A DNA stretch of 64,000 nt from contig NZ_CP092488.2 of assembly GCF_022430545.2 (NCBI RefSeq), positions 3,286,001-3,350,000 of the forward strand, read 5' to 3'. The notes below the pieces were generated by a model. It was not told the origin of the DNA, ran no database searches, and saw nothing but the letters and a program-made list of their open reading frames with translations. This document shows, piece after piece, positions 31,166 through 39,646 of this stretch. The DNA is from Mycobacterium paraterrae. GTDB lineage: Bacteria > Actinomycetota > Actinomycetes > Mycobacteriales > Mycobacteriaceae. The position numbers and the translations under genes are program-made. Within the stretch, counting starts at the first letter, position 1; every line of letters starts with the position of its first letter.

Positions 31166-31488
31166 TGCGAACGTCCTCCTGTTGTCTCGTGGGCACGAGT
31201 TTATTCGTTTCGACGACCTCAGACGACGGTAGCATCGACATATAGCGATATCAACATGTGTCGTCGCGGGCTTTCGATTGCTCGAGCGCCCGGCCGGCGG
31301 GCCCCTGGAGCCGAGCGCCCGCTCGGCCGGGCATTCGCAGGAGCCTCAGCTATCCCAGGCGTACCACGCTCGACGGGGGTACCGATGTGCCCGCCTCTGA
31401 GCGAATTGGAGCCGCACATCGGCAAATTCGCTCGAAGGCGGGCAAAAGGTGCACGCCACCCGTCGTGATGCTGGTGGGGCTGGAGTGG
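31166..31488. other. 323-bp intergenic region upstream of pacL1-ctpC
   Basis: No convincing gene; the short minus-strand frame at 31219-31425 has no homology-like features. It holds an unusually A+T-rich patch at about 31236-31258 (CGACATATAGCGATATCAAC) with an ATAT-N4-ATAT near-palindrome, a candidate metal-sensor operator for pacL1-ctpC, and the large hairpin at 31389-31443. Confidence 0.5.
31389..31443. terminator. Large hairpin with 19-nt arms
   Basis: Arms GCCCGCCTCTGAGCGAATT (31389-31407) and AATTCGCTCGAAGGCGGGC (31425-31443) are complementary at 17 of 19 positions, with a 17-nt loop that contains CACATCGG, complementary to CCGATGTG just outside the left arm. It lies downstream of the TIGR03089 gene and upstream of pacL1. 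No U-run follows, so a terminator role is possible but not certain. Confidence 0.55.
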
Positions 31489-32199
31489 CTAGATCGTGCG
31501 CGTGACCTTTTCCGTCTCCGACTTGCGGGCGAGCGTGGCGGGGTCGGGATTGGCGACGTAGACCAGCGACCCGCCCACCGACAGCACGCTGAGCAGGCCG
31601 TCGATCACGGCGTCGGCCCTGTCCCATGCCGCGCTGGACAACACCCGGTCGGTCGACGTCAACGTCAGCGTTTCTGCGGCTCGGTGGCACGCATCCAGTA
31701 ACTCTCCGACGGATCGGCCGTCGAACGCCGGGCCGGGATTCGGCTCACCGACGATCCGGTCACCGTGCACCCGCACCGCGGTCGCGTAGTCGGTGACGCC
31801 GATCGGCAGGTCAGGCACCGGACGGCCGAAGGCGTCGAGTGAGAGCGCCGCTACCTCGCCGGCCCCGGTGGCGTCTGCCTCGTCCAGACGGTCGGCCGTG
31901 CAGAGTGCGACGTCGGCATCCCCGTCGAGCACGACTTCGGCGCCGATCCACCAGACCCCGAAAAGCACCGCCGCGGTCTGCCAGTGTGCGGGCAGCAGCA
32001 CCGCAATGCGGCTACCGGGGCCCGCACCGAGCTCGTCGCGCAGCAGGTTGCCGGTCTTGGCCGCCCAGTTGGCCAGCGTCACGGCCGACAACTCGATGCG
32101 CTCGCCGGACGCGTCGTCGTAGTAGGTGATGCGCGGGCCCACCGGGTCGGCACGCAGCATCGGATCCAGAATCGCGGCGCTGAGATTAATTGGTGCCAC
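31489..32199 (-). CDS. TIGR03089 family protein (Rv3268-like)
   Basis: 236 residues, GTG start preceded by GAAGAGGA supplied by the dispersed repeat. The sequence resembles the N-terminal part of AMP-binding acyl-CoA synthetases (LANWAAKTGNLLRDELGAGPGSRIAVLLPAHWQTAAVLFGVWWIGAEV) but lacks the adenylation catalytic motifs, so it is probably not an active ligase. It is conserved in actinobacteria next to LCP genes; function unknown. Confidence 0.82.
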   Translation of the reverse strand: MAPINLSAAILDPMLRADPVGPRITYYDDASGERIELSAVTLANWAAKTGNLLRDELGAGPGSRIAVLLPAHWQTAAVLFGVWWIGAEVVLDGDADVALCTADRLDEADATGAGEVAALSLDAFGRPVPDLPIGVTDYATAVRVHGDRIVGEPNPGPAFDGRSVGELLDACHRAAETLTLTSTDRVLSSAAWDRADAVIDGLLSVLSVGGSLVYVANPDPATLARKSETEKVTRTI

Positions 32200-32240
32200 T
32201 CCTCTTCATCGCGCTTCGCGCTCTGCATCGTCGTCGGCAC
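32200..32240 (-). repeat. Dispersed mycobacterial intergenic repeat
   Basis: On the minus strand GCCGACGACGATGCAGAGCG, then GCGATGAAGAGGA just before the TIGR03089 GTG. Same core as at 12770 and 33799; the AGAGGA part acts as the ribosome-binding site. Confidence 0.7.
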
Positions 32241-32261
32241 GGTGTCGTCACCGCTCCAGTA

Positions 32262-33719
32262 TTAGTTGACGCACTCCGGGTGGTCGGAGCCGGCGGTCAG
32301 GATCGGCGACGGCGGCGGAGCGTCCGACGAGTCGGGATGCGACGCGGCCGCCAGCTTCGGGCCGCCGTCGCTGAGTCCCGAGCCTGGGCCCGAGTAGTCG
32401 CTGCTGAGCACCACCCGGACCGTGCCCTGCGGCACCGAGGAATTGGCGACGACGGGCAGGCCGCCGAGTTCCTTGGCGACGGCCTGAGCGCCGACATCGT
32501 CCGGCTTGGCGGCCTGCACCTGGCTGTTCTTGACGTGCGCGGCGTCGTTGTTGCCGACCTTGCCTGTGCCGAATCCCTTGGCGGTCAACACTTGTGAGAC
32601 CGACGAGGCCAGCCCGTTGATGTCGGTGTCGTTGAGCACGCTGGCGTTGGTCTTGTCCGGCGCATAGCTGAGCTCTTCGGTCTTGCCCTTGGCTTGCCCT
32701 TCCAAAAGGCCGGAAACCCAGGACTGCACCTGATGCGGATCGACGCGCACCACGCTGTGCATGCCGTCGTCGCTCCAGCCGGACTCGTCGAGCACCGGAA
32801 TGGTGGCGAACGCGACCCGGCCGCCGGCGAGCTTCTGCAGCTGGTTGACGAAATCCATGATGTCCCAACCGGACGACAGCACGACCGAACGCTGGATCGC
32901 GGCCTGCAGGCGGTTCATCGTGGCCGGGCTGGACAGCGTCTTGCCGGAGATCACCTGGTGGGCCAGTGACGACATCACCACCTGCTGGCGTACCACGCGG
33001 TCGAGGTCGCCGCGGGGGAGTTCGTGCCGCTGGCGGACGAAGCTCAGCGCCTGCGGACCATTCAGCTTCTGCGGACCGGCTGGAAAGTCGGCACCCGAAA
33101 GTGGTTCGTAGACAGGTGCTTTGAGGCAGACATTGACTCCGCCGAGGGCGTCGGTGATCAGCGAGAAGCCGAGCAGCCCGATCTCGGCGTAGTGGTCGAC
33201 GGTGACCCCGGTCAGGTCGCCGACGGTCTTGATCAACGCCTCGCGGCCGGCTTCGGTGCCCTCTCGCTCGGCCTCGTCCGGGGCGGCACCGGATTCGACC
33301 AGGCTGACCCGCTTCTCCTCCTTGGTCTGGCCGTAGACGCCGTTGATCTTGGTTTTCCCAAGACCCGGCGCGGACACGTAGGTGTCGCGGGGGATCGAGA
33401 TCGCGGTCGCCGACTTCCCGTTGTCGGGGATGCGGACCAGGATGATCGTGTCGGTGTTGCTGGCCACTTCATCGCCGGCCCGCAGCGACGCCAACTCCTG
33501 CGGGCTCAGCGGGTTGCCGTGCGCGTCGGTGCGGCTGTCCATACCGACCAGCAGGATGTCGATCGCACCGTCATCGTCACCATGTCCCAGCGACGGCGAA
33601 AACACGTGGTAGATCCCGTCCTCGAAGGAGCGGACCTTGCTCCACGCCACCCCCGTCACCAGGACGACCAATGCGGCCGTCACCGTCGCAATCACACGAA
33701 TCACCCGCTGCTCAGGCAT
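32262..33719 (-). CDS. lcp1: LytR-CpsA-Psr family ligase (CpsA/Lcp1-like, Rv3267)
   Basis: About 485 residues from the ATG at 33719 (GTG at 33722 is an alternative). An N-terminal transmembrane segment (VIRVIATVTAALVVLVTGVAW) is followed by an extracytoplasmic LCP domain: DILLVGMDSRTD, SIPRDTYVSAPG, TKINGVYGQ, and FVRQRHELPRGDLDRVVRQQ, which carry the Asp and Arg residues of the active site. A C-terminal LytR_C domain follows. Lcp1 attaches arabinogalactan to peptidoglycan in mycobacteria. It is transcribed divergently from rmlD, a linker-sugar gene, with phased GTAAC repeats between. Confidence 0.93.
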   Translation of the reverse strand: MPEQRVIRVIATVTAALVVLVTGVAWSKVRSFEDGIYHVFSPSLGHGDDDGAIDILLVGMDSRTDAHGNPLSPQELASLRAGDEVASNTDTIILVRIPDNGKSATAISIPRDTYVSAPGLGKTKINGVYGQTKEEKRVSLVESGAAPDEAEREGTEAGREALIKTVGDLTGVTVDHYAEIGLLGFSLITDALGGVNVCLKAPVYEPLSGADFPAGPQKLNGPQALSFVRQRHELPRGDLDRVVRQQVVMSSLAHQVISGKTLSSPATMNRLQAAIQRSVVLSSGWDIMDFVNQLQKLAGGRVAFATIPVLDESGWSDDGMHSVVRVDPHQVQSWVSGLLEGQAKGKTEELSYAPDKTNASVLNDTDINGLASSVSQVLTAKGFGTGKVGNNDAAHVKNSQVQAAKPDDVGAQAVAKELGGLPVVANSSVPQGTVRVVLSSDYSGPGSGLSDGGPKLAAASHPDSSDAPPPSPILTAGSDHPECVN

Positions 33720-33736
33720 CACGCTAGATTACTTGT

Positions 33737-33759
33737 GTAACACCCGTAACTGGGGTAAC
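33737..33759. promoter_or_regulatory. Three GTAAC repeats at 9-bp spacing between lcp1 and rmlD
   Basis: GTAAC at 33737-33741, 33746-33750 and 33755-33759, exactly 9 bp apart. Phased short direct repeats of this kind resemble reported binding sites of OmpR-family regulators such as MtrA. They lie 18 bp from the lcp1 start, in the shared divergent promoter. Confidence 0.5.
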
Positions 33760-33798
33760 CGGGTCTCGGCGTGCCAGACTTGCGATCGATGGCCGCTG

Positions 33799-33836
33799 GC
33801 GACGATGCAGAGCGGAGCGATGAGGAGGAGCGGCGC
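33799..33836 (+). repeat. Dispersed mycobacterial intergenic repeat
   Basis: GCGACGATGCAGAGCGGAGC, then GATGAGGAGGAGCGGCGC, directly before rmlD. The GAGGAGGAG portion (33822-33830) is 10 nt from the rmlD TTG and is its ribosome-binding site. Confidence 0.75.
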
Positions 33837-33840
33837 TAGA

Positions 33841-34698
33841 TTGGCTAGCAGAATTGTGATCGCTGGGGCAGGCGGGCAGGTTGGCAGCTTCCTCAAGGCC
33901 GAGGCGACCAGACAGGGACGTGACGTGCTGGCGTTGACGTCGTCGCAATGGGACATCGCGGATCCCCAGCGCGCCGGCCAGATCGTGCAGGCCGGCGACA
34001 TCGTGGTCAACTGCGCGGCCTACACCGCCGTCGACGACGCGGAACGCGAACCGGACCGCGCGCATGCGATCAACGCCGCCGGCCCGGGCTACATCGCGCA
34101 GGCCTGCGCGCAGGTGGGCGCGCAGATGGTGCACATCTCGACCGATTACGTCTTCGACGGCGCTGCTTCCCGTCCATACGAGCCAGATGACGAAACCCGC
34201 CCGCTGAGTGTCTACGGGCAGACCAAGTTGGCCGGCGAGCACGCGGTGCTGGAGGCGTTGCCGCAGGCCGTGGTGGTCCGGACCGCGTGGGTCTACACCG
34301 GCGGCAACGGCAAGGACTTCGTTGCGGCGATGCGCAGACTGGCCGCCGGAGACGCCGTCGTCAACATGGTCGACGACCAGACCGGCTCGCCCACCTATAC
34401 CGCTGACCTGGTCGCTGCCCTGCTCGAGGTGGCCGACGGCAAAGTGCACGCCCCCGGCGGCATCGTGCACGCCGCCAATGCCGGCGAGGTCACGCGCTAC
34501 GGGCAGACTCGCGCGGTGTTCGAGATTCTCGGCGCCGACCCCGACCGGGTGCGGCCGGTGAGCAGTGCCGACAACCCACGACCGGCTGTGCGGCCGGCGT
34601 ACTCGGCGCTGTCCGGTCGCCAGTCGCAAGCGGCGGGACTCTCGCCGCTGCGTCCGTGGCGCGATGCACTCGCCGCGGCGCTCGCTGTTCCCTGCTGA
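33841..34698 (+). CDS. rmlD: dTDP-4-dehydrorhamnose reductase RmlD
   Basis: 285 residues from a TTG at 33841 chosen for its strong upstream GAGGAGGAG; the longer frame to 33637 runs into the divergent promoter. Rossmann motif IVIAGAGGQVGSFL, SDR catalytic YGQTKLAGEH, and STDYVFDGA substrate loop. It makes dTDP-L-rhamnose, donor for the rhamnosyl residue linking arabinogalactan to peptidoglycan. Operon order rmlD-wbbL-manB as in M. tuberculosis Rv3266c-Rv3264c. Confidence 0.94.
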   Translation: MASRIVIAGAGGQVGSFLKAEATRQGRDVLALTSSQWDIADPQRAGQIVQAGDIVVNCAAYTAVDDAEREPDRAHAINAAGPGYIAQACAQVGAQMVHISTDYVFDGAASRPYEPDDETRPLSVYGQTKLAGEHAVLEALPQAVVVRTAWVYTGGNGKDFVAAMRRLAAGDAVVNMVDDQTGSPTYTADLVAALLEVADGKVHAPGGIVHAANAGEVTRYGQTRAVFEILGADPDRVRPVSSADNPRPAVRPAYSALSGRQSQAAGLSPLRPWRDALAAALAVPC

Positions 34699-34733
34699 GG
34701 CGCTTGCGCCTCCTCGACCGCTACCCTCAACGC

Positions 34734-35594
34734 GTGAGTGACGTCCTGCCGGTAGTGACCGTGACCTATTCGCCGGGCGTGCATCTCGACCGTTTCCTGG
34801 CCTCGCTGTCCCACGCGACCGAGCGGCCGGTGAGCGTTTTGATGGCCGACAACGGCTCCACCGACGGCACCCCGCAGGCCGCGGTCGAGCGCTATCCGGG
34901 CGTTCAGCTGCTGCCCATGGGGGACAACCTCGGTTACGGCAGCGCGGTGAACCGCGCGGTAGCCGAGTTGGGTGACGCCGACGAGTGGATCGTCGTGGCC
35001 AATCCCGACGTTCAGTGGGGTCCGGGCAGCATCGACGCGCTGCTGGACGCCGCGACGCGCTGGCCGCGCGCTGCGACGCTGGGTCCACTGATCCACGACC
35101 CCGACGGGTCGGTGTATCCGTCGGCGCGCGAATTACCCAGCCTGATCCGCGGCGGGATGCACGCCGTGCTCGGACCGCTGTGGAAGAAGAACCCGTGGAC
35201 GGCCGCCTACCGCCAGGAGCGGCTCGAACCCAGCGAGCGACCGGTCGGCTGGCTGTCCGGCTCATGTCTGCTGGTGCGCCGCGCGGCGTTCGAGCAGGTC
35301 GGCGGGTTCGACGAGCGCTACTTCATGTACATGGAAGACGTCGATCTCGGCGACCGGCTGGGCCGGGCCGGCTGGCTGAACGTCTACGTGCCGACGGCCG
35401 AAGTGCTTCACCACAAAGGGCATGCGACCGCGCGCGAATCGTCGCGCAATCTGGCCGCGCATCACAAAAGCACCTATACCTACCTTGCCGACCGGCATCC
35501 TGGGCCTTGGCGTGCGCCGCTGCGCTGGGGCTTCCGGGCCGGCCTGGCAGTGCGGTCGCGTGTGATGATGCGTAACTCCGAAGGGCGGAGCTGA
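34734..35594 (+). CDS. wbbL: Rhamnosyltransferase WbbL (arabinogalactan linker)
   Basis: 286 residues from the GTG at 34734, 6 nt after TACCCT (leaderless pattern). GT2 fold: VVTVTYSPGVHLDRFLASLS, ADNGSTDGTPQAA, metal-binding VANPDVQWGPGS, and the FDERYFMYMEDVDLGDRL acceptor motif. It adds rhamnose from dTDP-rhamnose to GlcNAc-PP-decaprenol, an essential step in building the arabinogalactan linker. The stop is 1 bp before the next start. Confidence 0.95.
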   Translation: MSDVLPVVTVTYSPGVHLDRFLASLSHATERPVSVLMADNGSTDGTPQAAVERYPGVQLLPMGDNLGYGSAVNRAVAELGDADEWIVVANPDVQWGPGSIDALLDAATRWPRAATLGPLIHDPDGSVYPSARELPSLIRGGMHAVLGPLWKKNPWTAAYRQERLEPSERPVGWLSGSCLLVRRAAFEQVGGFDERYFMYMEDVDLGDRLGRAGWLNVYVPTAEVLHHKGHATARESSRNLAAHHKSTYTYLADRHPGPWRAPLRWGFRAGLAVRSRVMMRNSEGRS

Positions 35595-35595
35595 C

Positions 35596-36663
35596 ATGAA
35601 ACCGGTTGACGCGGTTGTTCTGGTCGGCGGCAAGGGCACCCGGCTGCGCCCGCTGACGCTCTCGGCGCCCAAGCCGATGTTGCCGACGGCCGGTCTGCCG
35701 TTCCTGACTCACCTGCTGTCTCGCATTGCCGCGGCCGGGATCGAGCACGTGATTCTCGGAACGTCCTACAAGCCGACGGTTTTCGAGGCGGAATTCGGCG
35801 ACGGCTCGAAATTGGGTCTGCAGATCGAGTACGTCACGGAGCAGACGCCGCTGGGCACCGGCGGCGGAATCGCCAATGTGGCGAGCCGTCTGCGCTACGA
35901 CACAGCGATGGTGTTCAACGGCGACGTGCTGTCCGGTGCCGACCTCGGTCAGCTGCTGGACTCCCATTATGAGCAGCAGGCCGACCTGACGCTGCACTTG
36001 GTTCGGGTCGGCGACCCGCGCGCCTTCGGTTGCGTGCCGACCGAAAATGGCCGTGTGACAGCGTTTTTGGAGAAGACGGAAGATCCGCCGACCGACCAGA
36101 TCAACGCCGGCTGCTACGTATTCTCCCGCGAGACCATCGATCGCATCCCGCGCGGGCGCGAGGTGTCGGTCGAGCGGGAAGTGTTCCCCACGCTGCTGTC
36201 GGACGGCGTCAAGGTGTGCGGCTACGTCGATGCCAGCTACTGGCGCGACATGGGCACCCCGGAAGACTTCGTACGCGGTTCGGCTGATCTGGTGCGCGGC
36301 ATCGCGCCGTCGCCGGCGCTCGGCGGCCACCGCGGTGAACAGCTGGTGCACGACGGCGCGGCGGTGTCGCCGGGTGCGTTGCTCATCGGCGGCACGGTCG
36401 TCGGGCGCGGCGCCGAAATCGGGCCGGGCGCACGGCTGGACGGCGCGGTGATCTTCGACGGCGTGAAGGTGGAGGCGGGCAGCGTGATCGAGCGCTCGAT
36501 CATCGGGTTCGGCGCGCGGATCGGTCCGCGCGCGCTGATTCGCGACGGCGTGATCGGCGACGGCGCCGACATCGGTGCCCGCTGCGAGCTGCTGCGCGGA
36601 GCGCGGGTATGGCCGGGCGTCGCCATCCCCGACGGCGGAATCCGCTACTCCAGCGACGTCTAG
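35596..36663 (+). CDS. manB: Mannose-1-phosphate guanylyltransferase (Rv3264c-like)
   Basis: 355 residues. N-terminal nucleotidyltransferase: VVLVGGKGTRLRPLTLSAPKPM, FNGDVLSGAD (metal site), INAGCYVFS; C-terminal left-handed beta-helix of hexapeptide repeats (IGGTVVGRGAEIGPGARLDG). It makes GDP-mannose for PIM, lipomannan and glycoproteins. M. tuberculosis Rv3264c carries the symbol manB although the activity is that of a guanylyltransferase. Operonic with wbbL. Confidence 0.92.
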   Translation: MKPVDAVVLVGGKGTRLRPLTLSAPKPMLPTAGLPFLTHLLSRIAAAGIEHVILGTSYKPTVFEAEFGDGSKLGLQIEYVTEQTPLGTGGGIANVASRLRYDTAMVFNGDVLSGADLGQLLDSHYEQQADLTLHLVRVGDPRAFGCVPTENGRVTAFLEKTEDPPTDQINAGCYVFSRETIDRIPRGREVSVEREVFPTLLSDGVKVCGYVDASYWRDMGTPEDFVRGSADLVRGIAPSPALGGHRGEQLVHDGAAVSPGALLIGGTVVGRGAEIGPGARLDGAVIFDGVKVEAGSVIERSIIGFGARIGPRALIRDGVIGDGADIGARCELLRGARVWPGVAIPDGGIRYSSDV

Positions 36664-36753
36664 GCGGGCTTCACTCGCCGAGCCTGCGGCTGGCCGCACT
36701 CTGGGGCTCGAGCGTGCGTCTAGCCGCACTCTCGGCGGACGGCGGCGGCGAGA

Positions 36754-37302
36754 CTACAGCCGGCCGCCCGCTCCGGTCGCCTGCTGCACCAGATATCTCA
36801 GTGCCTCGTCGGTGCCGTCGGGCAGCCCGTCGATTGGCCACCAACGCAGGTCGACGGATTCGTCGCTGAGCACGATCTGCGCGCCTGCCGGCGCGTGCGC
36901 CACGAACTGCAGGTCGAGATGGCGGGTCGGCACACCCAGCGAACAGGTGAGCGCGTGCACATTGATCGCGGCCAGGTCGGGCGACAGCGTCAACCCGCCG
37001 ACACCGGATTCCTCGACGGCCTCACGCAGCGCGGCCGCGTGGATGTCCGCGTCGGAATCCTCGCAGTGCCCGCCCAATTGGACCCACCGGCCGAGTCGCG
37101 GATGCAGCGTCAGCAGGACTTGGCCCCCGCTGTCGTCCAGCACCAGCGCCGACGCGGTGATGTGTCCTGGCACGCATTCCCGCCGGCAGGCGTCCTCGCG
37201 GGCGTCTAGGAACGCCAGCACGGCGTTGCGGATCGAGTCCTGCGAATGGTCTGGTGGCCGCCAGTCGCTGAGCAGCGCGATCGCCGAGGACCGCACGCTC
37301 AC
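36754..37302 (-). CDS. Nudix hydrolase coupled to fbiB
   Basis: 182 residues from the GTG at 37302, which overlaps the fbiB stop (GTGA), so it is the third gene of fbiA-fbiB-nudix. The Nudix box reads GGHCEDSDADIHAAALREAVEESGV: the metal-binding REAVEE part is intact, while the first Glu of the canonical pattern is Ala. Substrate unknown. M. tuberculosis has a DNA-methylase-like gene (Rv3263) at this place instead. Confidence 0.88.
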   Translation of the reverse strand: MSVRSSAIALLSDWRPPDHSQDSIRNAVLAFLDAREDACRRECVPGHITASALVLDDSGGQVLLTLHPRLGRWVQLGGHCEDSDADIHAAALREAVEESGVGGLTLSPDLAAINVHALTCSLGVPTRHLDLQFVAHAPAGAQIVLSDESVDLRWWPIDGLPDGTDEALRYLVQQATGAGGRL

Positions 37303-38657
37303 TTGCGCACCAGCAGATCGCCGACCTTTACCGGTTCGCGAGGCTCGGTGACGGGCTCGTTCGGATGGCCGATCGCGATGGCGCCCAACGGTTCCCAATC
37401 CCCGGGCAGGTCCAGCTCGGCGCGAACCAAGTCAGCGGCGAAAATCGTCGACCCGATCCAGCAGCTGCCGACGCCGCGCACCGCCAAGGCCACCAGCAGG
37501 GCCTGAACCGCGGCGCCGACCGCGACGGTGAACATCGTGTGCTCGGCGTCGGTGCGGGCGGCGTCGGGATAACTGTGGGCGCCGTCGGGCACCAGGAAGG
37601 GGATGACGACTTCGGGTGCGTCGTAGAGGATCTGGCCGCGCGCGACCCGTCGCTCGACCGCGTCGGCGGGCTTGCCGTCGCCGGTGAGGTCGGCTCGCCA
37701 CTTGTCGCGCATCCGCTCGAGCAGCCGGTCGCGGATGGCCCGGGTCTGCAGCCACACGAAGCGCACCGGCCGGGTGTGGTGCGGTGCGGGGGCGGTCAGC
37801 GCTTCGGCCACCGCGTCTTCGATCAGGTGCGGCGCCACGGGCTCGTCGGCGAACTGGCGTATCGAGCGCCGGAACAGCTGCGCCTGTCGGCGACCGAGCT
37901 CCAGGGCTTCCGCGGTACCGAGCCAGAACAGGTCGTCGGTGCCAGAGCGCACGAGATGGCGCGCGGTCGCCCCGGTTTCGGTGACCACAGCGGCGGGCAA
38001 CCCGCGCACGACCGCGACCGGGACCGCGGTCAGCTTGCCTTTGACGAGGTCGGCCGCGGCCGCGATTTCGTCAGCGACCGCGACTTCGGTGACCACCAGT
38101 TCGTTGCCGTGCCGGTCGACCGCGCCGGCGTAGCCGTGCAGCACCGAGACGCCGGCCGAGCCCACGGCGGCGTCGGTTTGGCCGTTGCGCCAGGCGCGGC
38201 CCATGGTGTCGGTGATGACGACACCGACGGTGACACCCAGGACGTCGCGCAGCCCGGACCGTAGCGCCGCGGCACTGCCATCGGGATCGACGGGCAGCAA
38301 AGCCAATTCGTCGGTGCCGATGTTGGATCCGTCGACGCCAGACGCCGCCTGCACCACACCCAGCCCGTTCTCGGTGATCAGCGTACGGCCTTTGCGCGCC
38401 AGTACTCGAACGGATTCAGCGTCAACGAGCTTGCGGCGCAGGGTATCTCGTTGTTCGGGGTCTTCCGGCGCGGGCACCAGGCGGCCTTCGCACTTGGACA
38501 GCACTTTGCTGGTCACCACCAACACGTCGCCGTCGCGCAACCAGGGCGCGGCCGTCGCGAGCGCCGCGGTCAGGTCGTCGCCGGGCCGGAACTCCGGAAG
38601 CCCGGTCACCGGCAGGATTTCGATCGGCGACGCGGCGCCGTGCTCGCTGGTGCTCAT
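37299..38657 (-). CDS. fbiB: Bifunctional F420 gamma-glutamyl ligase / FMN reductase FbiB
   Basis: 452 residues, full-length two-domain enzyme. N-terminal F420-0:glutamate ligase (LPVTGLPEFRPGDDL, VVTSKVLSKCEGR, GVVITDTMGRAWRNGQTD); C-terminal nitroreductase-type domain (RRSIRQFADEPV, VRGVGSCWIGSTIF) that reduces dehydro-F420-0. It adds glutamates to make mature F420. Start overlaps the fbiA stop (ATGA). Confidence 0.95.
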   Translation of the reverse strand: MSTSEHGAASPIEILPVTGLPEFRPGDDLTAALATAAPWLRDGDVLVVTSKVLSKCEGRLVPAPEDPEQRDTLRRKLVDAESVRVLARKGRTLITENGLGVVQAASGVDGSNIGTDELALLPVDPDGSAAALRSGLRDVLGVTVGVVITDTMGRAWRNGQTDAAVGSAGVSVLHGYAGAVDRHGNELVVTEVAVADEIAAAADLVKGKLTAVPVAVVRGLPAAVVTETGATARHLVRSGTDDLFWLGTAEALELGRRQAQLFRRSIRQFADEPVAPHLIEDAVAEALTAPAPHHTRPVRFVWLQTRAIRDRLLERMRDKWRADLTGDGKPADAVERRVARGQILYDAPEVVIPFLVPDGAHSYPDAARTDAEHTMFTVAVGAAVQALLVALAVRGVGSCWIGSTIFAADLVRAELDLPGDWEPLGAIAIGHPNEPVTEPREPVKVGDLLVRK

Positions 38658-39646
38658 ACCGCCACGCCCGCAAGCTCGAGCCCGGCTCGAACCATCTCGG
38701 CGGTCGCCTTGGGGTCGGTCATCAGCAGCGGCACCGAACGCACTCCCATGCCGTCGATCTCGGCATGGTCGCCCTCATGAATCAGCCAGTAGTCCAGGAT
38801 GCCGGTGCCGGCTCGCGCGCCGTGATACCGACCGACCGCTTCAGCGGTCGACTCCACGCCAATGACAGTCAGGCACGCATCGGCCATCCCGCGCAATGGT
38901 TTTCCGCCGATGATCGGCGAGTAGCCAACGATGGGGGCGCCAGTGGACCGCAGTGCCGAGCGTATCCCGGGGACGGCCAGGATCGCGCCGACGCTCACCA
39001 CTGGGTTGGACGGGGCAATCAAGACCGCATCGGCGTCGGCAATCGAATCAGTGACTTCTGTTGTGGCATTGGCTTTTTCGGCCCCAATAAATGCGAAGCT
39101 GTGGGTCGGCACCTGCGCGCGGTAACGCACCCACCACTCTTGGAAATGAATCGCTCGTCGGCTCCCGTCGTCGGGATCGGTAATGACGACGTGGGTTTCG
39201 CAACGGTCGTCGGTGACGGGCAGCAGTCGCGCACCGGGTTGCCAGCGGTCGCACAACGCGGCGGTCACCTGGGAGAGCGGATAACCGGCCCGCAGCATCT
39301 GGCTGCGCACGAGGTGCGTCGCCAGATCTCGATCACCGAGTCCGAACCAGTCCGGCTGAACCCCGTATTGCGCGAGTTCCTCTTTGGCGTGCCAGGTTTC
39401 GTTGCGGTGGCCCCAGCCACGCTCCGGGTCGACGCCCCCGCCCAGGGTGTACATGCAGGTGTCCAGGTCCGGGCAGATGCGCACCCCGTGCATCCAGGCA
39501 TCGTCGCCGATGTTCACCACAGCCGTCAGTTCGTGGTCGCCGGCAGGCGAGGAGCCGGAGCCGAATTGGCCGAGGCCGAGCAGCTGTTGCACCCCCAGCA
39601 GGAAGCGCGCGCCGCCGACCCCGCCGACCAAAACCGTCACCTTCAC
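38654..39646 (-). CDS. fbiA: F420 biosynthesis transferase FbiA (CofD family)
   Basis: 330 residues. VTVLVGGVGGARFLLGVQ start, NIGDDAWMHGVRICPDLD, APSNPVVSVGAILAVPGI and GYSPIIGGKPLRGMAD are CofD marks. It transfers the phosphoenolpyruvyl-lactyl-type moiety from its GDP donor to Fo, giving dehydro-F420-0. GTG start 8 nt after TACTGT. F420 matters for delamanid/pretomanid activation in mycobacteria. Confidence 0.95.
   Translation of the reverse strand: MKVTVLVGGVGGARFLLGVQQLLGLGQFGSGSSPAGDHELTAVVNIGDDAWMHGVRICPDLDTCMYTLGGGVDPERGWGHRNETWHAKEELAQYGVQPDWFGLGDRDLATHLVRSQMLRAGYPLSQVTAALCDRWQPGARLLPVTDDRCETHVVITDPDDGSRRAIHFQEWWVRYRAQVPTHSFAFIGAEKANATTEVTDSIADADAVLIAPSNPVVSVGAILAVPGIRSALRSTGAPIVGYSPIIGGKPLRGMADACLTVIGVESTAEAVGRYHGARAGTGILDYWLIHEGDHAEIDGMGVRSVPLLMTDPKATAEMVRAGLELAGVAV

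Noticed and set aside
31219..31425. 68-codon minus-strand open frame upstream of pacL1
   Set aside because: Composition reflects the hairpins and repeats; no homology-like content and it covers the likely promoter.
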